In this document: positions 25,378 to 33,263 of the stretch, one piece after another
Layout of the letters: every line of letters starts with the position of its first letter
Position numbering within the stretch: the stretch's first letter is position 1
NCBI GenBank assembly: GCA_029226935.1
Contig: JAQXYZ010000115.1
Location: 1-46,637 of the forward strand
Reading direction: 5' to 3'
Source of the DNA: Bacillota bacterium
Lineage (GTDB): Bacteria; Bacillota; Clostridia; Lachnospirales; Lachnospiraceae
Length of the DNA: 46,637 bases
The notes under the pieces: generated by a model
What the model was told of the DNA's origin: nothing
The model's input: the letters and a program-made list of their open reading frames with translations, nothing else
Database searches by the model: none
Program-made: the position numbers and the translations under genes

Positions 25378-26529
25378 TTACAGCAAAGCTTCCCCTGCAA
25401 TCGTTCCCTCTATCCCTAAAACCTTCAGCACAGTAGCGCCAATATCTGCAAAAGTATTTCTTGTTCCAAGATTTTGAGGGGTAATATTCTTTCCATAAAT
25501 AATAAGAGGTGTATGCTCTCTGGAATGATCTGTAGAGACAGTATATCCCGGATCACATCCGTGATCTGCAGTAATCATCAGCAAATCATCCTCGCGAAGC
25601 TTACCCATGATCTTAGGAAGCGCCTCATCAAACTCCGCTAATGCCTTCGCATATCCATCTATATCATTTCTGTGCCCATAGAGCATATCATAATCTACCA
25701 GATTTATAAAGCACAGTCCATTAAAATCCTGATCCATATATTGAAGCGTTCTTTCAATTCCCTCTGTATTTCCCTTGGTATATACAAAGGAAGTAATTCC
25801 ACGTCCCGCAAAAATATCTCTGATTTTTCCGACTCCGATTACTTCCCTTCCGGATGCCTTAATCACATCCAGCATTGTATTGGCAGGCGGCTCCAGTGAA
25901 TAATCGTGTCGCCCTGAAGTTCTCTGATAATTACCGCTTTTACCGGAAAAGGGTCTTGCTATGACTCTGCCCACACCATGTTTTCCGGTAAGAAGCTTTC
26001 TTGCCATCTTACAATATTCATAGAGTGTCTCTACCGGAACTACGTCTTCGTGAGCCGCAACTTGAAATACACTGTCAGCAGAAGTATATACAATCAGCTT
26101 TCCTGTTCTTACATGTTCATCGCCATAATCTTTAATTACCTCTGTTCCTGAATATGGGCGGTTACAAAGGATTCCTCTTCCTGTCAATCGGCTGAATTCC
26201 TCAAGAATCTCTTCCGGAAATCCCTGGGGATATACGGGGAGAGGCTCCTTCGATATGACTCCTGCAATTTCCCAGTGTCCAATCGTAGTATCTTTCCCTC
26301 TGGAAGCCTCTTTCATTCTTCCATATACTGCTTTGGGATGAGGTGTTCCTTCTCTCCAATCTATTCCGTCAATATTGAACAGTCCAAGCTGCTCCATATT
26401 AGGCATATGGAAATAGGGGCTTAAAGATGCAGAATAAAGAGTATTGGTTCCCGCATCTCCAAATTCCGATGCATCCTCCATGGCACCTATTCCCACACTG
26501 TCCAAAACAATCAGAAAAACTCTTTTCAT
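25378..26529 (-). CDS. deoB: Phosphopentomutase
   Basis: Interconverts ribose-1- and ribose-5-phosphate (and deoxyribose forms) in nucleoside salvage. Alkaline-phosphatase fold: N-terminal VFLIVLDSVGIGAMEDA with the metal-binding Asp, a DAGTNTL phosphate-site motif, a GHWEIAG segment, and C-terminal TADHGCDPG and TDHSREHTPL metal ligands. The ATG at 26529 (383 aa) follows GAGAGGGA; 33 upstream in-frame bases have no site. No other nucleoside salvage genes are nearby. Confidence 0.97.
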   Translation of the reverse strand: MKRVFLIVLDSVGIGAMEDASEFGDAGTNTLYSASLSPYFHMPNMEQLGLFNIDGIDWREGTPHPKAVYGRMKEASRGKDTTIGHWEIAGVISKEPLPVYPQGFPEEILEEFSRLTGRGILCNRPYSGTEVIKDYGDEHVRTGKLIVYTSADSVFQVAAHEDVVPVETLYEYCKMARKLLTGKHGVGRVIARPFSGKSGNYQRTSGRHDYSLEPPANTMLDVIKASGREVIGVGKIRDIFAGRGITSFVYTKGNTEGIERTLQYMDQDFNGLCFINLVDYDMLYGHRNDIDGYAKALAEFDEALPKIMGKLREDDLLMITADHGCDPGYTVSTDHSREHTPLIIYGKNITPQNLGTRNTFADIGATVLKVLGIEGTIAGEALL

Positions 26530-26655
26530 TAAAGTATCCCTCTCTTTGAAACAATCCATCATTTATTTCTTCTGTAATAGGATACCACATTTTTTTTAAT
26601 ATAGCATCTTTTTATTTTTGAGAAGCGCATCCGCATTTTAAGTTCCACTGAGTTC

Positions 26656-27408
26656 TCATTCTGCCGACAAGGTGCTGATTACAATTGCATCTGCTGCTAC
26701 TCCGGTTTTACGAATTACTATATCCTCTATCTGCGCACGCTGTGCCTCTGTAAGTTCAGCAGCATTTACAACAACATCCACTGTTCCGTCTGTAATGCTG
26801 ACAACTACATCATCAAAGCCTTTGCTTTCCAACAATATTTCTGCTGCAGTTTCCTTTTCTGCAATGTCTGTAATGGCAATCATATTGTCAATTGCTTCCT
26901 GCTTCTGCTCCTGTGCAATATTGGCATTATTAATGATCTCCAGCAATGTTTCTTTATTCTTGGCTCTGGTCTGCTCCTTCAAAAGACGCGCTCCCGAGAG
27001 TGTGTCCACACTGGTCGACGAAGTAAACACAGCTTCCCCCGGAGTTTCCCCATCTGTAGTCTGCACTTCCGGATTCTGTACCGAATCCTGTGTCAGATTT
27101 TCTGCCATTACCTCATCCATGGTTTCATCCAAATAATTTTGCTGGTCCAAAACAACTTCAGAATCCATGCTTTGGATTTCACCCAGATCAGCCTGTTCCA
27201 TATCCTCATCCGAAATTTCAAATAACGCGGCAACATCTGTATCATTTTCTGTTCCAAGCTGCTGTTTGTTTACCACTGTGTCAGACCCTGCTTCCAGAAC
27301 CTTCTCGTCTGTAATTGCTCCGCCGGCAAAATTGAGGTATCCTGCTACCGCAATCATAATTGCCAATGCCGTAATCATAATCTGATTTTTCTTTACCATA
27401 TTTTTCAA
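26656..27408 (-). CDS. spoIIIAH: Stage III sporulation protein AH
   Basis: Mother-cell protein that spans the outer forespore membrane and binds SpoIIQ, forming the channel around the engulfed forespore. One N-terminal helix (about 9-28), a long acidic linker (about 35-130) and a C-terminal YscJ/FliF-like ring-building domain (about 140-250; LLEIINNANIAQEQKQEAIDNM and later EAQRAQIEDIVIRKTG-like region) are seen. 250 aa; the acidic linker is longer than in Bacillus (218 aa) by my recollection. It is last of the spoIIIA operon, 15 bases after spoIIIAG. No clear terminator follows before deoB. Confidence 0.93.
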   Translation of the reverse strand: MKNMVKKNQIMITALAIMIAVAGYLNFAGGAITDEKVLEAGSDTVVNKQQLGTENDTDVAALFEISDEDMEQADLGEIQSMDSEVVLDQQNYLDETMDEVMAENLTQDSVQNPEVQTTDGETPGEAVFTSSTSVDTLSGARLLKEQTRAKNKETLLEIINNANIAQEQKQEAIDNMIAITDIAEKETAAEILLESKGFDDVVVSITDGTVDVVVNAAELTEAQRAQIEDIVIRKTGVAADAIVISTLSAE

Positions 27409-27423
27409 GTCCGTATCTCCTTC

Positions 27424-28065
27424 TTATTGTGATATCATTTTAACTATTTTAATTTTATGTGCTTCAATGCCAAATAATGCCTGAATTGCTTCTGTTATAT
27501 TTTTCATGATAGCAGCATTCCCGCCTCCCTGTGCACAAACCACAACGCCCTTTACTTTAGGGGCAAGTACTTTTTTTACATAGGGATTGTCGCCTTCCTG
27601 ACTGTTTTGGTAAACTGTTGTTTCTTCATCACTTAAATCTGTTGTATTTCGACTGCCGCCGGCAGAGTCCACTTCTGTGCTTCCATTTCTTGCCGTACTC
27701 TTATCCTTCTCCACCACTGCCTCCCCGGAGCTTTCCAGTGTAACCATAACACGCACCTTTCCAACACCATCCATAGTGCCCAGCAGTTCTTCCAGGGAAG
27801 TTTCCAGATAAGAAGCATAATTGCGCATCCATATGCTCTCCTGCGTTTCCGTATCCTTACTTGTCAGCTTTTCTGTCTGTAAGTTCATTATAGCGTCTTC
27901 ATTGTCCCATTGACCGGACTGTGTCTTTGAATTTGAAGACGATTTTTCTACAGGCCAGGCAATAACCAAAAGCAGTACGCCTATCAACAATATGATCAGG
28001 AAATTATCCTTTGATAGTTTCTTTGTCACTTTTTTCTTTATTTCTTCCTGAATCTTCCCCATATT
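27424..28065 (-). CDS. spoIIIAG: Stage III sporulation protein AG
   Basis: Ring-forming component (30-fold ring in B. subtilis) of the SpoIIIA-SpoIIQ feeding tube. It has a single hydrophobic helix (about 22-40; FLIILLIGVLLLVIAWPV) then an extracytoplasmic domain with the conserved LGTMDGVGKVRVMVTLESSGE and VKGVVVCAQGGGNAA segments separated by a Ser/Thr/acid-rich insert that forms the beta-triangle in known structures. The start at 28065 is chosen for GGGGAG upstream; the frame runs open to 28107 into spoIIIAF. Confidence 0.94.
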   Translation of the reverse strand, partial: NMGKIQEEIKKKVTKKLSKDNFLIILLIGVLLLVIAWPVEKSSSNSKTQSGQWDNEDAIMNLQTEKLTSKDTETQESIWMRNYASYLETSLEELLGTMDGVGKVRVMVTLESSGEAVVEKDKSTARNGSTEVDSAGGSRNTTDLSDEETTVYQNSQEGDNPYVKKVLAPKVKGVVVCAQGGGNAAIMKNITEAIQALFGIEAHKIKIVKMISQ

Positions 28066-28075
28066 ACTCCCCATT

Positions 28076-28612
28076 TCAACTGAAAACAATTTCAATTCTA
28101 GAAGCATCTACTCCAATATAGTTTCCAAATAATTGCTTCAATTTATCTTTTTGAGCAGCCCTTTCTGTTTTCCTTTCTTCTCCTGTCCCAATTACAACAG
28201 CTTCAATCTGTATCCCTTTCTTGGTCTGCGCTTCCTTATCCTCCAGTGTTACAATCATTTTCTGCTCATCAGAAATTTCCACACCAACGACACTGTATCC
28301 GCTGTCACATTGATTTAATCTGCTCTTTAATTCTTCTTCAATGCTCTCATAAATCCCCATTCCATAGTCCTCTACCTCAAGTGCTTCTCCTTCTCTGCTC
28401 ATTTCCTGCTTCAGCATCATGATCTGCCTGTTGATTTCCTTCTCACTCTCCTCATCCAGAAACAAATCAAAAACAGGTCCGGTAATCTTCAAAATCATGA
28501 TGATACCTACCAGAATCCTCACATATTTCATATAAGAATTTTCAGGCGCAAAGAACATGACTGCCTGTGCTATAATCACAAAAATACATATTTCTTTTAC
28601 TGCTGCGACCAT
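28076..28612 (-). CDS. spoIIIAF: Stage III sporulation protein AF
   Basis: Component of the mother-cell SpoIIIA complex with two N-terminal helices (about 5-22 and 29-50) followed by a cytoplasmic ring-building-like domain that ends GNYIGVDASRIEIVFS. 178 aa, shorter than the ~206 aa B. subtilis protein. AGAGGGAAG precedes the ATG. Ten bases separate it from spoIIIAE. Confidence 0.92.
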   Translation of the reverse strand: MVAAVKEICIFVIIAQAVMFFAPENSYMKYVRILVGIIMILKITGPVFDLFLDEESEKEINRQIMMLKQEMSREGEALEVEDYGMGIYESIEEELKSRLNQCDSGYSVVGVEISDEQKMIVTLEDKEAQTKKGIQIEAVVIGTGEERKTERAAQKDKLKQLFGNYIGVDASRIEIVFS

Positions 28613-28621
28613 GACTTCCCT

Positions 28622-29788
28622 CTAAGATGATAGCGTATAAGATATTACTGCAATCACAATGATAAACAGTGCCACTCCTGTAAAAACACAACGCAAAAGT
28701 AAAAAGCAGCCTATTCCTACACGGTCTGCACATGCGGCAATCCTCTTGTCACTTACAATCCCTGCAACTGCAGCACCCAGCTTCACCGTTCCCGTAACAA
28801 TTAATATTTTCAGCACCGGCAGAGCGCAGGCTCCCAAAATCAAAATCAGCAATAGAACACCCATGCTGTTTCTAATCAGTACTGCTGATCCAAGCATCAG
28901 TTCCGTGACCCCCTCTGCCACACCTCCAAGCCCCGGAATTGCCGAAACAGCCTTTCGCATGGCAGAAATCTTAAGTCCTGATACTACCGGCAGAATAACA
29001 GCCTGTACAAGACTTAAGCCTGTCACTGCTCCCATGGCTACTTTCAGTGCAAGAACAATTCCCTTTTCAATAAATTCAAGCAAAAGTGCAAGCTTTTCTT
29101 CTGCCCATAATCCATTTAAAAGCGCCAGCATCACATAGCTGTAAATAAAGGGGATCAGCACTCTGACCAGACAATTTTCCACCAGATAAGCAATGATCAG
29201 CATAATCTGATAATAGTAAACCGCAGAAGCAGCCCCCTGTGCTGCCCCTACTGCCGTAAAATATGTAGGAATAAACAGCTTAACAAACAACACAATATTT
29301 TCCACTGTACTCACTGCAATTTCTGATGCGAATCCAAAGACTTTTGTTAATAATCCCATTAAAAGTAAATAAAGAAAATAAAACCCGGCATGCGCAATCT
29401 GCTGTCCCGAAAACAGATCTGAAAATCCAGTGAAAAGTGCTGAAAATACCCCCAAAACAAGGATATAAATAAATACCTGCTTCAGCCCTCCCAGTTCTCC
29501 TGAGAGTCGGCTTTTTATTTCTCCTGTCAGCGTTTTCAAAGCTTCAACAACCTCTCCCTGCATAATCATGGAAAGAAGCTCTCCCGTATCTATTCCTGCA
29601 TCAGGAAAAATCTCATCCATCCCCTTATCAATCGCGCTCATATCACTGGAGGCAAGCCAGCTGTCCACATAAGAAAATTTCTTTTCTTCCCCCTCTTTTT
29701 CAGCTCCATATACATCAATTCCACTAAGGATACTACAGATTAGGATTCCCATAATGACTGTCGGAATCTTCCATATTGATTTCATCAT
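28622..29788 (-). CDS. spoIIIAE: Stage III sporulation protein AE
   Basis: Multi-pass membrane protein thought to be the export-platform part of the SpoIIIA complex. Signal-like N-terminus (about 1-27), a short hydrophilic section (FPDAGIDTGELLSMIMQG), then seven or so hydrophobic helices and the typical PTYFTAVGAAQGAASAVYYYQIML stretch. 388 aa. I use the ATG at 29788 with GGAG seven bases upstream rather than the GTG at 29794. Confidence 0.94.
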   Translation of the reverse strand: MMKSIWKIPTVIMGILICSILSGIDVYGAEKEGEEKKFSYVDSWLASSDMSAIDKGMDEIFPDAGIDTGELLSMIMQGEVVEALKTLTGEIKSRLSGELGGLKQVFIYILVLGVFSALFTGFSDLFSGQQIAHAGFYFLYLLLMGLLTKVFGFASEIAVSTVENIVLFVKLFIPTYFTAVGAAQGAASAVYYYQIMLIIAYLVENCLVRVLIPFIYSYVMLALLNGLWAEEKLALLLEFIEKGIVLALKVAMGAVTGLSLVQAVILPVVSGLKISAMRKAVSAIPGLGGVAEGVTELMLGSAVLIRNSMGVLLLILILGACALPVLKILIVTGTVKLGAAVAGIVSDKRIAACADRVGIGCFLLLRCVFTGVALFIIVIAVISYTLSS

Positions 29789-29801
29789 TCTCACACTCCG
29801 C

Positions 29802-30188
29802 TTATCCGGCTATTGCATTGATATTCTCAATTACCGCTGTAAGGATTGGAAGCCCCATAAGTAGTACAGACAATTTCCCGAATATCTCTATCTGCCCTGC
29901 AATTGCGCTATATCCTGCATCCTTACAGACAGAAGCACAAAATTCACAAACATAAGTAATCCCTACTGCTTTGAACAAAAATCCAAGATATCCTCCACTG
30001 CTGCTCAAGTATTTTTCAAGTGCACCGATACGCATAAGCAATGCATATAATCCCTCCAGTGAAAAAGAAAAAATAATCATACATATCGCTGCGCCCAGAT
30101 AAAAGCCGTATTCAGGTCTCCCCGCCTTGAACTGCAGGGCGATCATCACTCCTGCAACCCCCAGTAATCCTATTTTGATAATTTCCAT
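29802..30188 (-). CDS. spoIIIAD: Stage III sporulation protein AD
   Basis: Small membrane protein (128 aa) with four hydrophobic helices. The conserved segments LGVAGVMIALQFK and GITYVCEFCASVCKDAGYSAIAGQIEIFGK identify it. It is placed between spoIIIAC and spoIIIAE and is a probable membrane platform component. Confidence 0.94.
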   Translation of the reverse strand: MEIIKIGLLGVAGVMIALQFKAGRPEYGFYLGAAICMIIFSFSLEGLYALLMRIGALEKYLSSSGGYLGFLFKAVGITYVCEFCASVCKDAGYSAIAGQIEIFGKLSVLLMGLPILTAVIENINAIAG

Positions 30189-30220
30189 ATTCTCCTTCCA
30201 TTTCTGCGCATTACATGTTT

Positions 30221-30415
30221 TTACAGGCTGAACAGTTCCTGAATCATAACAAATAAATCATAAATATATGGAAGAATCCATGTAAGCACTAAAATCAACC
30301 CTGCCAGACTAATCAAAAAAGCATGTTCTTCTCTTCCGCTGTGCTTTAATATCTGGCTTAAAATGGTAATTAAAATACCAACCGCCGCTATTTTAAAAAT
30401 AAGGTTTATCTCCAT
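30221..30415 (-). CDS. spoIIIAC: Stage III sporulation protein AC
   Basis: 64-residue membrane protein with two helices (about 3-22 and 33-58) around the short charged turn LKHSGREEHAF, characteristic of SpoIIIAC. An AGGAAATATG-type site gives its start. It is one of the smallest genes in the window and is conserved in spore formers. Confidence 0.93.
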   Translation of the reverse strand: MEINLIFKIAAVGILITILSQILKHSGREEHAFLISLAGLILVLTWILPYIYDLFVMIQELFSL

Positions 30416-30435
30416 ATTTCCTCCACTTACTTAAG

Positions 30436-30951
30436 CTACAGAAGCAGAATAGAAATCAAAATTCCTGCTGCAGTTCCAAGGCTCATAATCATTTTCGTTT
30501 TGCTCTTTTGTTCTGCACTTAGGTCCTCAATATGACCATCAATCTCTCTGAGTAGTTCATCTAAAGCTCCGGCCTGTGCATTCCCCTCCATAAAGCCAAG
30601 ACTGGATGGGAAATCCATGACCATATTTTTTTCCTCAGCTGTAAGTACTGTATTTTGCAGGGTCTGTTCCATCTGTTTCTTCCACACTACGGGAAAACTT
30701 TCGCCTTCCTCATATACGCTTTCATAAATCTCCCTGAAAGCATCTGCAAATGCAGAATCCCCCTTATGTGACAGTTTCCACAAGGTTTCAGGAATGGTAG
30801 CTTTCTGGTAGGCAATGTAATATTTCATATTTTCAAAGATGCTCCTTAACTGTTTTAATGTTTCTAAATGCTGTTTTACATCCTCACAAATTTTTTTTGC
30901 AAAGCCTACCGTCCCGGTTAATACCAGTAAACACCCGGCTAACCGCAGCAT
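30436..30951 (-). CDS. spoIIIAB: Stage III sporulation protein AB
   Basis: 171-residue protein with one N-terminal and one C-terminal hydrophobic helix enclosing a cytoplasmic helical domain (QLRSIFENMKYYIAYQKATIPETLWKLS-type region). The fold resembles GspF/type-II secretion platform proteins. It overlaps the spoIIIAA 3' end by 13 bases, so the two are translationally coupled. Confidence 0.94.
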   Translation of the reverse strand: MLRLAGCLLVLTGTVGFAKKICEDVKQHLETLKQLRSIFENMKYYIAYQKATIPETLWKLSHKGDSAFADAFREIYESVYEEGESFPVVWKKQMEQTLQNTVLTAEEKNMVMDFPSSLGFMEGNAQAGALDELLREIDGHIEDLSAEQKSKTKMIMSLGTAAGILISILLL

Positions 30952-31889
30952 TGCTTTTGCTCCTTAGCCGAGAAAATTCTTTTTCGGTCCTGATTGAATA
31001 TTTCACGGATTCGATAATTTCCATCTATCTTCTCCAAAAAAACATATCGTTCAAAAAGCAGGAAATCTTTTACATCTTCCATTTTGTCACCATGCATGGA
31101 AGCTACCACACTGCTCCCGCACTGCAATACTCTGTGCAATGCTTTCAAATCCTCTTCCCCTCCAATTTCATCTACTGCCACTACATCCGGCGCCATAGAC
31201 CGCATCAGCATCATCATTCCCTGTGCCTTGGGACATCCGTCAAGCACATCTGTCCTCATTCCCACATTGTTTTGCGGTATTCCCATAAAACAGCCGGCAA
31301 TTTCAGAACGTTCATCCACAACTCCCACCTGTCTTCCGCTTCCATAAGGATTTCCATCTGATGCCTGTCTGACAATATCCCTCAAAAGAGTGGTCTTTCC
31401 ACAACCCGGAGGTGAAATTAAAAGAGTATTCAGCATACGGTTGTCCCTGTACAAATAAGCCATCAATTCTCCCGCTGCTCCGATTACCTGATGTGAAATT
31501 CTGATATTCAAAAACCGAATGTGTGTAATATTTCTTATACTTCCATTTTCACTTAAAACCACCTGTCCTGCCATTCCGATGCGATGACCGCCCGCCACAG
31601 TCAAAAACCCCTGTCTGATTTCATTTTCAAAAGCATAGACAGAATATCTGCAAATATTTTTGATAATCTCGTCCAATTCCCGTTCTGTAACATACCACAA
31701 ATCCTGGCAGGGACCGCTCACCAGCCCTTTGGAAGACATAAATTTTTCCTCTCCTGCGATCTTAAGCCTTACCGGCTGCCCTATACCCAGTCTGATTTCC
31801 TGCAGCTTATCACTCTGCCAGAGTACCTGCTCCCAGCGATGTTTCATGGTATCCGGAAAAATTCTGATAACTTCATCTCTCTTTGTCAT
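30939..31889 (-). CDS. spoIIIAA: Stage III sporulation protein AA (secretion-type ATPase)
   Basis: AAA-type ATPase related to type II/IV secretion ATPases that powers the SpoIIIA complex. Walker A PPGCGKTTLLRD and a Walker B-like segment VVAVDEIGGEED are visible, with an arginine-rich middle GGHRIGMAGQVV. I use the ATG at 31889 (316 aa), with AAGGGG upstream; a GTG at 31898 is also in frame. First gene of the eight-gene operon, divergent from the asparaginase gene. Confidence 0.95.
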   Translation of the reverse strand: MTKRDEVIRIFPDTMKHRWEQVLWQSDKLQEIRLGIGQPVRLKIAGEEKFMSSKGLVSGPCQDLWYVTERELDEIIKNICRYSVYAFENEIRQGFLTVAGGHRIGMAGQVVLSENGSIRNITHIRFLNIRISHQVIGAAGELMAYLYRDNRMLNTLLISPPGCGKTTLLRDIVRQASDGNPYGSGRQVGVVDERSEIAGCFMGIPQNNVGMRTDVLDGCPKAQGMMMLMRSMAPDVVAVDEIGGEEDLKALHRVLQCGSSVVASMHGDKMEDVKDFLLFERYVFLEKIDGNYRIREIFNQDRKRIFSAKEQKQCCG

Positions 31890-31908
31890 TTCATTCACCC
31901 CTTAACCC

Positions 31909-31937
31909 AATATATGATACTTTGTCCATATTATGAC
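31909..31937 (-). promoter_or_regulatory. Candidate sigma-E promoter of the spoIIIA operon
   Basis: Minus strand: GTCATAAT (31930-31937), 13 bases, CATATATT (31909-31916). This resembles the sigma-E -35 (GTCATATT-like) and -10 (CATACAnT), expected because spoIIIA is sigma-E dependent in B. subtilis. The start site would fall near 31903, very close to the AAGGGG ribosome binding site. Confidence 0.5.
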
Positions 31938-31976
31938 TGTGATCTTTAAATGTAACATACCAATAAAAGACTGCTC

Positions 31977-32005
31977 TTGCACGTATACTGTAATATTGCT
32001 ACAAT
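31977..32005 (+). promoter_or_regulatory. Sigma-A promoter of the asparaginase gene
   Basis: Plus strand: -35 TTGCAC (31977-31982), 17-base spacer, -10 TACAAT (32000-32005), 54 bases before the start codon. Confidence 0.7.
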
Positions 32006-32059
32006 ATATTCATTAGATAAAACTCATATCATGAATGAGAACACGGAGAAGGAAACAGA

Positions 32060-33181
32060 ATGTCAACAGATTTCAAAAAATTATTTCTATTTATTGTTAC
32101 ATCACTTTTCACAATATGCCTTACAGGCTGTGCCAAGCCAATCCAAGAAGCGCATGTGGAAGCTCCATGCACCCCATCTCCATATGTGCAGGAAAAACTT
32201 CCTGAAATTACCCAAAAGGGAACTGTGGTTATTTTGGCAACCGGAGGAACCATTGCAGGAAGCGGTAATGCAGGAGAGGAAACCGGTTATATTTCAGGAG
32301 TATTATCAATTGAGGATCTAATTTCTGCCGTGCCACAAATAGAAGATTGTGCAAATATTGAAGCAATTCAGATATGCAATATCAACTCGGATGACATCAC
32401 AAGCCAGATCTGGATTGAGCTTGCAAATACGATCAATGAACTTTCTGCCAATCCCAACATCGACGGATTTGTAATTACTCATGGAACTGATACCTTAGAG
32501 GAAACTGCTTATTTTTTGAATTTAACAGTCAAAACGGATAAACCTGTTGTTCTTACCGGATCTATGAGACCGGCAACCGCTCTCTCAGCCGATGGTGCAA
32601 TGAACCTTTACCAGTCTGTTTGTGTTGCTGCTTCAGAAGCTTCAAGGGGGAAAGGCGTACTTGTTGTTTTTTCGGATATGATTTTTTCGGCGCGCTCGGT
32701 AGAGAAAGTAAGCACTTATCAGGTAACAGCTATCTCCGCAGACGAAACCGGATGTATCGGAATTGTTCGTAATCAGGAAGTTTATTATTATGAAACACCT
32801 GTCAAAAGACATACCACCGACTCTGAATTTTCCGTATCAGATCTGGAAAGCCTTCCTAAGGTGTCTATTGTATATTTTTCTGTAGATGCAGATCCCGGGC
32901 TGCTTACCTATGCAGCAGAACATTCTGAGGGCATTGTAATTGCAGGAGCAGGTGCAGGAGAATTCAGCCAGGAATTTATTGAAGTCATCAACCAGCTCAA
33001 CATACCGGTTATCATAAGTTCAAGAACGAATACCGGACTTATTACGCAGGATTCTGTCTTATGCGAAAATACAGTTGCCGCCAATACACTTTCACCTTCA
33101 AAGGCAGCAGTTTTGCTGCGTCTTGCCCTTACAACAAACTGGGATCATGAAACCCTTCTGAGAATGTATTCGGAATACTAG
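32060..33181 (+). CDS. Type II L-asparaginase lipoprotein
   Basis: Hydrolyses asparagine (and possibly glutamine) outside the cell. The signal peptide ends with the lipobox LTGC (about residues 21-24), so it is membrane-anchored on the outer face. Motif ATGGTIAGSG gives the first catalytic Thr and THGTDTLEETAYFL the second Thr-Asp pair; the GSMRPATALSADGAMN segment is also typical. 373 aa. GGAGAAGG precedes the ATG at 32060. It is one of only two plus-strand genes and is divergent from spoIIIA. Its 3' end is 18 bases from the terminator it shares with pnp. Confidence 0.94.
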   Translation: MSTDFKKLFLFIVTSLFTICLTGCAKPIQEAHVEAPCTPSPYVQEKLPEITQKGTVVILATGGTIAGSGNAGEETGYISGVLSIEDLISAVPQIEDCANIEAIQICNINSDDITSQIWIELANTINELSANPNIDGFVITHGTDTLEETAYFLNLTVKTDKPVVLTGSMRPATALSADGAMNLYQSVCVAASEASRGKGVLVVFSDMIFSARSVEKVSTYQVTAISADETGCIGIVRNQEVYYYETPVKRHTTDSEFSVSDLESLPKVSIVYFSVDADPGLLTYAAEHSEGIVIAGAGAGEFSQEFIEVINQLNIPVIISSRTNTGLITQDSVLCENTVAANTLSPSKAAVLLRLALTTNWDHETLLRMYSEY

Positions 33182-33198
33182 GCAACTCTCTTTCCACT

Positions 33199-33228
33199 AA
33201 AAAAGGGACCTCCATATTTGGAAGTCCC
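33199..33228 (-). terminator. Terminator after pnp, partly shared with asparaginase
   Basis: Minus strand: stem GGGACxTCC / GGAxGTCCC with a six-base loop and six T's (33199-33204). It is between two convergent genes. On the plus strand the same hairpin is followed by a T/C-rich stretch (CTCTTCTCT), so it may also end the asparaginase transcript, less efficiently. Confidence 0.85.
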
Positions 33229-33263
33229 TCTTCTCTAAAATACCATATTCAAATTCAGGTGTC

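Noticed and set aside
26672-27136. Plus-strand 154-codon frame rich in Ser, Ala and Thr
   Set aside because: Antisense shadow of spoIIIAH; composition follows from the complementary codons and there is no ribosome binding site.
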